In this document: piece after piece, positions 56,588 through 64,000 of the stretch
How the letters are laid out: each line of letters begins with the position of its first letter
How positions within the stretch are numbered: position 1 is the stretch's first letter
Assembly: GCF_000247605.1 (NCBI RefSeq)
Contig: NC_016894.1
Span: 3,089,732 to 3,153,731, forward strand
Source of the DNA: Acetobacterium woodii DSM 1030
Lineage (GTDB): Bacteria; Bacillota; Clostridia; Eubacteriales; Eubacteriaceae
Length of the DNA: 64,000 bases
Direction of reading: 5' to 3'
Made by a program: the position numbers and the translations under genes
The notes under the pieces: model-generated
Seen by the model: the letters and a program-made list of their open reading frames with translations, nothing else
What the model was told of the DNA's origin: nothing
The model's database searches: none

Positions 56588-57163
56588 GTGGAAAATAATA
56601 AAATGATTCTTTGGATTCGGGGCGCCAAACAAAAAGATCCCCACTGCCAGTTGGCTTTAATTAATGGCTTCAAGCCGCTTATTAAAGCGATGATCCGTCG
56701 TTATGTATACGATTCCCATGCTTTTGAAGATTATTTAAGTGAAGGAACGATTGTATTGCTTAATGCCATCGATACCTTTGATGAAAAATTGGGGGTTCCC
56801 TTTTCCGGCTACCTGAAAAAAGAACTCTTTTATTATTTTGTCAATGTCGCCAAAAATCATCAAAATTTGTATTCGCTTGATGCAACCGCTGATGAAGATA
56901 CCACTGCTTTACAAAATAGCTTGCCCGACACAACTGATATTGAAGGCGATTTTCTCCACGGCGCAGATTTACAAGCTTTATTTGTTTATCTGCCCAAACT
57001 AAGAGAACGACAACGATGGATTATTGACGAACATTATTTTAAAAACCGCAGTTTTCGGGAAATTGCCAATAGCATCGGGGTCAGTTCCAACAGCCTGGTA
57101 AAACTCCACCGGCGGGCCATTTCGGATTTACGAACATATCTGGGCATTGAACTGGTCAATTGA
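56588..57163 (+). CDS. Sigma-70-family factor (short, YvrI/SigI-like)
   Basis: This is a protein of about 191 residues with region 2 (CQLALINGFKPLIKAMIRRY..FEDYLSEGTIVLLNAIDTF, then FSGYLKKELFYYFVN) and a region 4 helix-turn-helix (DEHYFKNRSFREIANSIGVSS). It lies after DUF1659/DUF2922, the neighbourhood of small YvrI-like sigma factors in other Firmicutes. GTG at 56588 follows AGAGGTG; the in-frame ATG at 56558 is also possible. No obvious anti-sigma gene follows. Confidence 0.88.
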   Translation: MENNKMILWIRGAKQKDPHCQLALINGFKPLIKAMIRRYVYDSHAFEDYLSEGTIVLLNAIDTFDEKLGVPFSGYLKKELFYYFVNVAKNHQNLYSLDATADEDTTALQNSLPDTTDIEGDFLHGADLQALFVYLPKLRERQRWIIDEHYFKNRSFREIANSIGVSSNSLVKLHRRAISDLRTYLGIELVN

Positions 57164-57239
57164 TGTTGGCAAACTCTGTCACGCCGGTGTAATATAAGCT
57201 GGTTTCAGTCGTCATCCCTTTTAAGACATACAACGTCGC

Positions 57240-57450
57240 TCGGGCATGACATGGGGACATTTCGATCGTCATCTCTTTTTTAAGACTTACAGCGTTGCTC
57301 GGGCATGACGTGGGGACATTTCGATCGTCATCTCTTTTAAGACTTACGGCGCTGCTCGGGCATGACTTGGGGACATTTCGCCGGTCATCCCTTTGGGCTG
57401 ACCGGCGTAACGTCCCCACGTCACGCCCTACCAAGTCCCCAGGTCACGCT
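57240..57450. repeat. REP palindrome cluster downstream of whiA
   Basis: At least four 27-bp REP-like units lie here, three of form ATGACxTGGGGACATTTCG..GTCAT (57246-57272, 57305-57331, 57362-57388) separated by near-equal spacers, and one reverse (around 57401-57425). A 90-codon frame across them is a repeat artefact. Confidence 0.82.
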
Positions 57451-58449
57451 CTATTTGAGGGTTTCAGCGATTTGATTTAGCTTTTTTAAACGATGATACA
57501 CCCCGGATTTCCCGACCGGAGGGTCCAGGCGTTCGCCGAGTTCTTTAATGCTGGCGTCGGGATAATTTAAACGCAGTTCGGCAATATCATAAAGGTTAGC
57601 CGGTAGGTTTTTTAACCCCAGTCGTTCTTTGACGAGCATAATATCGGCTACCTGATCATAAGAGGCGGCAATCGTCTTATTAAGATTGGCGGTTTCGCAA
57701 TTAACCTGGCGATTCACATCATTTCGCATTTCCTTAACAATCCGGATATTCTCCATCTCCAACAATCCCCGATGAGCGCCGATTACATTGAGAAAATCGG
57801 CCACACTTCCACCTTCCTTGAGATAAAGTACCCAATGCGCTTTGCGGTGAATCAGGTTAGACTTAATTCCATAACGATCGAGTATCGTTTTAATGCTTTG
57901 CAGATAGGCACACTGTTCGTTTGTAATGGCCGGGCTGCGTTCTATTTTTTTGTTCGCGATCGCAACTTTTTTCCCGACCAACTCTAAATGATAAGTTTTT
58001 TCCGGATTGGACACCGAACCGCAGCCTAAAAAAACGCCGCGAACATACGCTTTTGTCTGGTTGTCCTGGTTTTTAAATTGTTCCGGAACCTGATTGGCAA
58101 AAAAGGCCTGACCCTGGGTGTTAAACGATAAAATCTGACATGTTTCCAGAATCTTTTGGGCAATCGTATTTTCTTCAATAACAACCCGATAAGCGCGATG
58201 TTCTTTGAACTTTCGCGTTTTTTCAATTTTAATTTTTGCCTTTACCTGATACAACCCTTTAATCAATTGATAACATCTGGCGGCAACCGAGGGATTTTCT
58301 GTCTTGACACTAATGCTCATCCCCGCGGATTCATCAATCGCAATGGTGGCAATCGATCCAATCATCCCTGACAATTCAGCCTGTTGTGAGGCAATCGAAC
58401 CAAAGGGCAGTTTTGATAGATCTTTTTTTAAAATAGCTGAAAATGTCAT
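57451..58449 (-). CDS. whiA: DNA-binding protein WhiA
   Basis: This 332-residue protein has the WhiA N-terminal domain (FSAILKKDLSKLPF), a LAGLIDADG-like fold without endonuclease residues (FLGCGSVSNPEKTYHLELV), and a C-terminal helix-turn-helix (RLNYPDASIKELGERLDPPVGKSGVYHRLKKL). It helps cell division and chromosome segregation in Firmicutes. It lies after yvcK, as usual. Confidence 0.96.
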   Translation of the reverse strand: MTFSAILKKDLSKLPFGSIASQQAELSGMIGSIATIAIDESAGMSISVKTENPSVAARCYQLIKGLYQVKAKIKIEKTRKFKEHRAYRVVIEENTIAQKILETCQILSFNTQGQAFFANQVPEQFKNQDNQTKAYVRGVFLGCGSVSNPEKTYHLELVGKKVAIANKKIERSPAITNEQCAYLQSIKTILDRYGIKSNLIHRKAHWVLYLKEGGSVADFLNVIGAHRGLLEMENIRIVKEMRNDVNRQVNCETANLNKTIAASYDQVADIMLVKERLGLKNLPANLYDIAELRLNYPDASIKELGERLDPPVGKSGVYHRLKKLNQIAETLK

Positions 58450-58479
58450 TGCTTTTTCCTTTCACACAGCGATGCTTAT

Positions 58480-58650
58480 TAGGTAATTGCGAAAATGCCG
58501 TGAGCTTCGGGCCCAGTTTCGCACGAAACAATTTCTACACGGTACGGCGGACAGTTCGATGAACTGTTCGCCTACACGTTACGAAATTGTTTGTGGAAAC
58601 TGAACCCAAAGCAACCACTGTTCGATGTTTTTTTATTTCGCAATTACCTA
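58480..58650. mobile_element. Family B MITE-like element with target duplication
   Basis: This 171-bp element runs from TAGGTAATTGCGAAA to TTTCGCAATTACCTA, with the palindromic centre GGCGGACAGTTC..GAACTGTTCGCC. A 12-bp direct repeat, AGCGATGCTTAT, flanks it (58468-58479 and 58651-58662). It is noncoding. It separates whiA from yvcK. Confidence 0.9.
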
Positions 58651-58664
58651 AGCGATGCTTATGT

Positions 58665-59687
58665 TTATTTTACATAGGTTTCAAAAATGCGGCGGGCCAG
58701 CAGATCGGCGTCATGGCGAACAAAGCCATTTTCCATCACCACATAGTCGTCTAATAAATAATCATATCCTTCTAAATGTTTTTCCATCGGAACGACACTT
58801 GCATCACATTTTTTATATTTTTCTTCAATGCTTTTGGGCAGGTTCCCGGTGTTGGCCACGACATAATCAAACAACTTTCCCTCGGCCTGATCAAGATGCG
58901 CTTCAATCGCCCGAATATGGTCTTCCTGGGTGTAATTACTTGTTTCGCCGGGTTGCGTCATGATATTGCAGATGTAAAAACGCTTGGCGCGACTATCAAA
59001 AATAGCTCTGGCGATATCTTTCACCAACAGGTTAGGAATCACACTGGTGTAAAGGCTGCCCGGTCCCAGGATGATCAGATCGGCGTCACAGATGGCTTCA
59101 ATCGTTTCCGGCAACGGTTTAATATCGTTGGGTTTTAAAAATATTTGGGCGATGGCACTTTGTTGTTTCATCGCTGCCTCGGGAATAGCGGATTCGCCTT
59201 CAATTATTTCGCCGTTTTTCAACGTTCCCATCAGAACCATTTGCGACAAAGTCACCGGCAGAACCTCGCCTTTTATTTGCAGAACATCAGATGTGCGTCT
59301 AACGGCATCGTAAAAATCATGGCTGATGCCGTTCATCGCGGCTAAAAATAAATTGCCAAAACTTTGCCCAGCCATCGATCCGCCGGGAAAGCGATAATTA
59401 AACAATTCCTGCATCACATTTTCGTCATCCGCCAAAGCCAATATGCAACTTCTAATATCGCCCGGTGGGAGGATGCCTAAATCTTCTCGCAGCCGTCCCG
59501 ATCCGCCCCCATCATCGCCGACAGTCACAATCGCCGTCAGATTATTGGTGTATTTTTTTAACCCGCGTAGGATCACCGATAAACCGGTGCCTCCGCCAAT
59601 GGCGACCACCTTGGGATTTCTCACTTTGACAATATCTTTTAGGGTAAACTCCCTTATATATTCTTTCATATCCATGATAGAATTCAC
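58665..59687 (-). CDS. yvcK: Gluconeogenesis factor YvcK (CofD-like)
   Basis: This protein has up to 340 residues, with the GGGTGLSVILRGLK nucleotide-binding loop, GDDGGGSGRLRED and ILGPGSLYTSVIPNLLV motifs of the YvcK/CofD family. It binds UDP-GlcNAc in Firmicutes and is needed for growth on gluconeogenic carbon and for shape. ATG at 59675 may be the true start; the GTG at 59687 is also in frame. It lies between rapZ and whiA, the conserved order. Confidence 0.94.
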   Translation of the reverse strand: MNSIMDMKEYIREFTLKDIVKVRNPKVVAIGGGTGLSVILRGLKKYTNNLTAIVTVGDDGGGSGRLREDLGILPPGDIRSCILALADDENVMQELFNYRFPGGSMAGQSFGNLFLAAMNGISHDFYDAVRRTSDVLQIKGEVLPVTLSQMVLMGTLKNGEIIEGESAIPEAAMKQQSAIAQIFLKPNDIKPLPETIEAICDADLIILGPGSLYTSVIPNLLVKDIARAIFDSRAKRFYICNIMTQPGETSNYTQEDHIRAIEAHLDQAEGKLFDYVVANTGNLPKSIEEKYKKCDASVVPMEKHLEGYDYLLDDYVVMENGFVRHDADLLARRIFETYVK

Positions 59688-59729
59688 ATCCTTTTATTTT
59701 AGTTTTTTAACTAGCGGTGCCAGTCGTCC

Positions 59730-59815
59730 CGGTCATGACATGGGGACGCGACGGGATGTCATCTCTTTGGAGTCGACACACCGTATCGTCCCCATATCAC
59801 GCCCTAACGCTGTCA
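59730..59815. repeat. REP palindromes between yvcK and rapZ
   Basis: A forward-type copy (ATGACATGGGGACGCGACG..GTCAT) and a reverse copy (TATCGTCCCCATATCAC) lie here. They belong to the 27-bp REP family. Confidence 0.8.
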
Positions 59816-59851
59816 CACCCAACTTGGTAAGGTTTCCCCTTTATCGCAAGT

Positions 59852-60724
59852 TTAGTGTTCAAGCCGATTTTTCTTGATATCCCGGTGTTTAAGGTTTGTT
59901 TCATAACCTTTTTCCCGCAAAGCCTGATTTAAAAGATAAGCTAAGGTGACCGAACGATGCTGCCCACCGGTACAACCGATCGCAATTTCAATCGTATTTT
60001 TCGAGACCTTGTAAAATTGCGGAATAACAAATTCAATTAGATCCAGAAGTTTAGTTAAGAATATCTGTGCTTCTGGAAATGACATCACATAATCTCGGAC
60101 CGTCTGATCTTCACCGGTTAGATTTCTTAGTTCCTTCCGATAAAAAGGATTAACCAGAAAACGGACATCAAAAACATAATCAGCCCCCATCGGGCTGGCG
60201 TATTTAAATCCAAATGAATAGATTTTTACCTTTGGTTTGGCATTATCTTTATCATTTTCAACCAGTTTGATAAGTTTTTCTTTAAGTTGACTTACTTTGA
60301 TGTCCGAAGTATCAATCTCTTCATCGGCAATTTCCCGCAGCCGTTCCAGACTTTTTCGTTCCTGCTGAATGGCTTCTAATAAATTGCCGGTCGAATTGGT
60401 TAAGGGATGATTACGCCGGGTTTCCTGATATCGGGACACCAATACTTCATCTCGGGCATTTAAAAAAATGAGCTCAATACCATCTTTTGCTTCTTTGTAA
60501 TCTGCCAGCGAATAATCTTTTCCATCTAAAAAAACATCACCACGCACATCGGTTACCAGCGCAATTTTTTCAATTTCGGTGGCTGACTGCTGACACAGAT
60601 TAACAAACGTCACAATCAATTGAGGCGGGATATTATCGACACAAAAAAAACCCAGATCTTCAAGGATTTGTATCGCCTGAGATTTTCCGGCTCCTGACAT
60701 GCCTGTTATAATGATGATTTTCAT
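59852..60724 (-). CDS. rapZ: RNase adapter / nucleotide-binding protein RapZ
   Basis: This protein of about 290 residues has Walker A TGMSGAGKSQAI, the VTDVRGD and EATDEVLVSRYQETRR-type segments, and C-terminal GCTGGQHRSVTLAYLL. In Enterobacteria it controls amino-sugar levels via RNase E; in Firmicutes it partners with YvcK. ATG at 60724 has an AAGGAAGAAG site; a frame 21 codons longer crosses REP sequence and is rejected. Confidence 0.95.
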   Translation of the reverse strand: MKIIIITGMSGAGKSQAIQILEDLGFFCVDNIPPQLIVTFVNLCQQSATEIEKIALVTDVRGDVFLDGKDYSLADYKEAKDGIELIFLNARDEVLVSRYQETRRNHPLTNSTGNLLEAIQQERKSLERLREIADEEIDTSDIKVSQLKEKLIKLVENDKDNAKPKVKIYSFGFKYASPMGADYVFDVRFLVNPFYRKELRNLTGEDQTVRDYVMSFPEAQIFLTKLLDLIEFVIPQFYKVSKNTIEIAIGCTGGQHRSVTLAYLLNQALREKGYETNLKHRDIKKNRLEH

Positions 60725-60760
60725 GACTTCTTCCTTTTCTTTAAGTGATACGGGTGACAG

Positions 60761-60787
60761 GTGACATGGGGACGTTTCACTTGTCAT
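60761..60787. repeat. 27-bp REP palindrome copy
   Basis: It begins GTGACATGGGGACG, then TTTCACTTGTCAT, the reverse of the copies near the transposase gene. Confidence 0.9.
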
Positions 60788-60826
60788 CCTTGGGCTGACT
60801 TTCAGGCTGTCAAAAAAGACAACGTC

Positions 60827-60959
60827 GAACCGACAATTGTTCGATCATATTTGCACGCCTCAAGGCGAACAGTTACCGCAAAAAAGCTATTTTTAGCCAA
60901 AGCTTTGCTTGCAACTGGACGAATTGCGTGCATCCAACAGATTAACAATTGATCGGCAC
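60827..60959. repeat. Family A1 palindromic repeat, copy 3 (reverse)
   Basis: This 133-bp copy, in reverse compared with 10675 and 56294, has slightly decayed ends (GAACCG, CGGCAC). It lies between rapZ and the PHP gene. Confidence 0.85.
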
Positions 60960-61012
60960 GGTCGTTTCTCGACAACCTCCGCCATGTCACACCCTCTCAT
61001 CGCCGTGGCTCC

Positions 61013-61744
61013 TTATTCTTCGATATTAACAATCCGGCTAATCGGAATCCCGGCATCTTTAATGATTTGCGGCGTATCGCGCATATCCCCTAACGCCTGA
61101 CGGGTATGAGCATCGCTATTGATCGCGAAGTTTACCGGATATTTCATGGCAATTTTTATTTCTTCAGCGTTTAAATGATCGTGGCGGGGGTTGATTTCCA
61201 AAATTACGTCATTTTCAGCCGCGACTTTTGCAACCGCATCCACATCAATCGGGATTTTATCGCCGGGATGCGTAATCAGTTTAATATTGTAACGCTTCAT
61301 CATTTTGATATAGGTTCGGGTGTTCATCCGCACCACGTATTTTTTTAAAAACGGCAGCACCCGGGCCGCATAATTTGGCAATGAAAAAACAAAAATATCT
61401 TTGATGCTGGCTGGAATATAGCCATAATGATACCCGGCACTGATCCAGTCGCAATATTTTTTTTCTTCTTCCCCAATATCAATATTTCCGTTTGCTCCGA
61501 TGATATTGGACTCAACCGACAAATAAATATCGATATCGTCGTATTTTTTATTCAGGACATCTATTTCCGCCCGCATTTTGGCAAAATTCTCTTTTTTGAC
61601 CCCAAACACCGGATGACTTCGGCCATGATCGGAAATGGTGATCGCTGTTAAGCCAATCTGGCGGGCTTGCTCGACCATTTCCGCAATGGTATTTTTGCCG
61701 TGACTATAGGTGGTATGGGTATGCATATCATGTTTTATTTTCAT
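61013..61744 (-). CDS. PHP-domain phosphoesterase
   Basis: This protein of about 243 residues has the PHP metal motif MHTHTTYSHG, SDHGRSHP, and INSDAHTRQALGD. These are His/Asp ligands of a trinuclear metal site. It is probably a phosphatase of a small substrate. It belongs to the murB-PHP-rapZ-yvcK neighbourhood of Clostridia. ATG at 61744 has an AAGGAAG site. Confidence 0.9.
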   Translation of the reverse strand: MKIKHDMHTHTTYSHGKNTIAEMVEQARQIGLTAITISDHGRSHPVFGVKKENFAKMRAEIDVLNKKYDDIDIYLSVESNIIGANGNIDIGEEEKKYCDWISAGYHYGYIPASIKDIFVFSLPNYAARVLPFLKKYVVRMNTRTYIKMMKRYNIKLITHPGDKIPIDVDAVAKVAAENDVILEINPRHDHLNAEEIKIAMKYPVNFAINSDAHTRQALGDMRDTPQIIKDAGIPISRIVNIEE

Positions 61745-61853
61745 TATCTTCCTTTTTTGCGTTTTTCGGCGCACAAATAGACGGCTCTTTGGTGTTTTTT
61801 ATTTGATTATCTCATGTAAACACAAGAAAAACCGTCTCCTTGTGCTTTTTTTC

Positions 61854-62759
61854 TTAATCCTGGCCGATGACAATAACCTCGGTTTTTAATTCGACCCCGA
61901 ATTGACTACTAACACCAGCCTGAATGGCCCCGATGAGGTTTAAAATATCGGCCGCCGTAGCCCCATCTCTATTAATTACAAAACCGCTATGTTTCTCTGA
62001 AACTTGTGCCCCGCCGACGCGGTGACCTCGAAAACCGGCATCCTGCACCAGCTTACCGGCGTAATAACCTTCCGGCCGCCGAAAAGTGCTACCGGCACTG
62101 GGATATTCAAGCGGTTGCTTGGTCGCTCTCTGGGTATTCAGATCCAGCATTTTATCTTTAATTTCCTGATAATTCCCATGTTTAAGCTGAATTTCCACAC
62201 TGCTCAAAACCCAATTATTGGCTTGTAAAACACTGCTGCGATAACCAAACGCACACGCCGCTTGCGGGATGGTTTTTATGGTTCCATCTTCGGTAATCAC
62301 CTGAATGCTGGTAATGATTTTTTTCATTTCGCCGTCGTAGGCACCGGCATTCATCGTAACGGCTCCGCCTAAACTGCCGGGAATCCCGGAAGCGAATTCG
62401 ATTCCGGTCAGTTTTTCTTCCAGCGCAATGTTAGCCAAATCTTTTAGGCTGATTCCTGGTTCGGCAATCAGGGTTTCCCCTTCCACTTTAACGAGATTAA
62501 GTGCTTTGGTATTAATGATGATCCCGCTGTAACCACCATCCCGAACAATCAGATTACTGCCGTTTCCCATAACATAAAAGGGTTTTCCCGATGCTTTGCA
62601 AATCTTTAAAACTTTTTCTAATTCTTCTTTTGATTGAGGCCTTAAAAAAAGATCCGCCGGCCCTCCTACCTTAAAGGATGTATGGTTTTTCATGGGTTCA
62701 TTTTCGCTTATATTTTCAGCTGCCAAAACAGCTTTTAATTCTTCGATTGTCTTATTCAT
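61854..62759 (-). CDS. murB: UDP-N-acetylenolpyruvoylglucosamine reductase
   Basis: This 301-residue FAD enzyme has VMGNGSNLIVRDGGYSG, SGIPGSLGGAVTMNAGAYDGE and YPSAGSTFRRPEG, the type II MurB pattern, with the catalytic Ser and Glu (EKHSGFVINRDGAT at the C-terminus). It makes UDP-MurNAc for the cell wall. Confidence 0.96.
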   Translation of the reverse strand: MNKTIEELKAVLAAENISENEPMKNHTSFKVGGPADLFLRPQSKEELEKVLKICKASGKPFYVMGNGSNLIVRDGGYSGIIINTKALNLVKVEGETLIAEPGISLKDLANIALEEKLTGIEFASGIPGSLGGAVTMNAGAYDGEMKKIITSIQVITEDGTIKTIPQAACAFGYRSSVLQANNWVLSSVEIQLKHGNYQEIKDKMLDLNTQRATKQPLEYPSAGSTFRRPEGYYAGKLVQDAGFRGHRVGGAQVSEKHSGFVINRDGATAADILNLIGAIQAGVSSQFGVELKTEVIVIGQD

Positions 62760-62973
62760 CTAATCGCCTCTCTTTACCCGAAATATTTTTATATCATGTT
62801 ACAATTGTTTAATCACGGTCTACCAATGACTTGATTTAAACACATCATTATCTTTTCTATTTTTTTGATTTATTTTTAATTATCATACCATTATTTAATC
62901 AGATTCGCCACAAAAACAGGCCCTTTGCCGGTCTTTTTAAGGAACGCCCAAGGGGGCGCTTGTATTTTGCGAC

Positions 62974-63728
62974 TTATCCGGCAACCGCACAAACAGTTGC
63001 AACATAAACTTCTTTGGCACCGGCTTCTAGCAAGGTCGCACTGCTTTCGGCCAGGGTGGCCCCGGTCGTCAGAACGTCATCAACCAATAAAATGGTTTTA
63101 TTTTGAATTGATTTTATGTTCTCCACCTTAAAAGCGCCCGTTAGATTTTGCAACCGTTCTTTCCGGCCTTGACCAATCTGATGGGGGGTATCGCGGTCTC
63201 GCCTAAGGACTTCAGTCTCTAAAACCGGAACGTAATCATGACGATCATTTTGACTAAACCATTGGACGATCCCCTGAGCGATCATTTCGCTTTGATTATA
63301 ACCCCGTTCTGCCAGACGGTGAGGATGAAGCGGAACGGGGATAATCAGATCGATGTCCTTGATCCAATGACAGCAACTAAGCCCCGGCCCCATTTGAGTG
63401 CCCAGCCAAATGCCTAAATGCGGGCGGTCTTTAAATTTGACAACTTGAACCAGTTTGGGGCCTGAACGTTGATAATTGAGATATACGTAACCGCCGCAAA
63501 GGGAAGATTAAGTTTTGCACAAGGCGTACAAATATTTCGGTCGGTTTCAAAAACAGGCCGTCCGCACTGATTACAGCGTGGATTTATCATGATCGGCAAT
63601 TCATCTTCACATTGCCGGCATAAAAAGCGGTCCGTTACAAAAAGAACCTTACCACAGATCGGGCAGGTTCCATTTTTAAGAAACAGGTTGTTTTCCAGAA
63701 AGGTCAGGAGGAATTGTTTTAAGTTCAT
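62974..63728 (-). pseudogene. comF: ComF-family protein, frameshifted
   Basis: The N-terminal frame (63728 down to 63414) holds the zinc motif CPICGKVLF, then CRQCEDELP and CNQCGRPVF. It ends in the wrong frame. From about 63485 a second frame reads YVYLNYQRSGPKLVQVVKFK, then the phosphoribosyltransferase part with IIPVPLHPHRLAERGYNQSE and VLLVDDVLTTGATLAES. The shift is near TACGTATATCTC (63470-63490), perhaps a 2-base AT slip. ComF helps DNA uptake in competent bacteria. Confidence 0.82.
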
Positions 63729-63750
63729 GATTACCTCGTGAAGGTGGAAA

Positions 63751-64000
63751 TTACGCCATCGGGTGTTTGATATAGGCGATAATCCGGTCTTTGAGAGCGG
63801 TTTGGCGCTCCTGAGCCGCTGACGATTTGATCATCTGACGAAAGACGTATTGGTTGCCCATCAGGATCAGCAGTTTTTTAGCCCGCGTCACCGCAGTATA
63901 TAACAGTTTGCGATTAAGAAACAGCGGCGGGCCGCCAACGATCGGCATTACCACCACGGGAAACTCACTGCCCTGGCTTTTATGCACCGTCATTGCATAC
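63751..64000 (-). CDS. RecD-like ATP-dependent helicase, C-terminal part
   Basis: Only the last 83 residues or so are in the window. They have helicase motifs V (AMTVHKSQGSEFPVVVMPI) and VI (YTAVTRAKKLLIL) of the RecD2/UvrD-type superfamily 1. The position upstream of comF matches recD2-comF order in many Clostridia. The remainder lies outside. Confidence 0.85.
   Translation of the reverse strand, partial: YAMTVHKSQGSEFPVVVMPIVGGPPLFLNRKLLYTAVTRAKKLLILMGNQYVFRQMIKSSAAQERQTALKDRIIAYIKHPMA

Noticed and set aside
54602-57163. Prophage
   Set aside because: Only holin and peptidase are phage-like; there is no integrase, terminase, capsid or tail gene and no attachment site.
57156-57434. Minus-strand 92-codon gene
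   Set aside because: It consists of translated REP palindromes (repeated NVPTSCPS-type residues) with no ribosome site.
60725-60787. Longer rapZ start at 60787
   Set aside because: The extra 21 codons are translated REP sequence; ATG 60724 has a strong ribosome site and the family's normal N-terminus.

Overview
This window comes from a low-to-moderate G+C, Gram-positive anaerobe of the class Clostridia. Acetobacterium or a close relative in the Eubacteriaceae is my best guess (inference; no 16S is present). Support comes from hrcA-grpE-dnaK-dnaJ with a perfect CIRCE operator, the murB/rapZ/yvcK/whiA neighbourhood, rpsU-yqeY, many ChW-repeat secreted proteins, bacterial microcompartment proteins, several radical-SAM enzymes, AGGAGG-type ribosome binding sites and strong intrinsic terminators.

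Layout. 1-1946: a cut-off exported protein and a frameshifted amidase-domain gene. 2062-6038: a tightly coupled five-gene operon (PadR regulator, BioB/HydE-like radical SAM enzyme, and a complete ABC importer). 6234-6579: tRNA-Phe, tRNA-Met and tRNA-Pro behind one good promoter. 6771-13913: P-type ATPase, yqeY-rpsU, HIT protein and an mtaB-rsmE-prmA operon. 14196-16465: an isolated plus-strand trio of EutS shell protein, EutP-like GTPase and methylthioribose-kinase-like protein. 16522-24487: Rrf2 regulator-cysK, the heat-shock genes and hemW. 24663-27950: tyrosine phosphatase, proA and a lipoprotein. 28221-43885: four very large secreted proteins, each with its own terminator, built from ChW, FIVAR-like, Ig-like and Tyr-rich modules. 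44085-45481: a 14-residue-repeat coiled-coil protein and a DUF1638 protein.

45749-51963 is an accessory island. It holds a REP-associated (Y1/HUH) transposase with an in-frame amber codon, two near-identical Rpn-type nuclease genes in tandem, truncated transposase remnants, at least five copies of a 27-bp REP palindrome, a broken DUF4160/DUF2442 pair, and an ISL3-family element whose transposase frame is split at a run of nine A. The IS has cut off the end of an anti-sigma-factor-like gene next to an ECF sigma gene.

53271-57163 runs on the plus strand: a PocR-domain chemoreceptor-like protein, then holin, M15 peptidase, DUF1659, DUF2922 and a sigma-70-family factor. 57451-64000 returns to core genes on the minus strand: whiA, yvcK, rapZ, a PHP phosphoesterase, murB, a frameshifted comF and the end of a RecD-like helicase.

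The most distinctive feature is a set of intergenic palindromic repeat families. Family A is about 97-133 bp and ends GTACCG/CGGTAC, with six copies. Family B is about 171-180 bp and ends TAGG/CCTA, with two full copies and one deletion derivative; both full copies have 11-12 bp direct repeats at their ends, the mark of recent transposition. The 27-bp REP family has at least nine copies. Five genes are broken by a frameshift or stop codon (amidase, comF, ISL3 transposase, RAYT, DUF4160), so some of the lesions may be sequencing errors and should be checked on raw reads.
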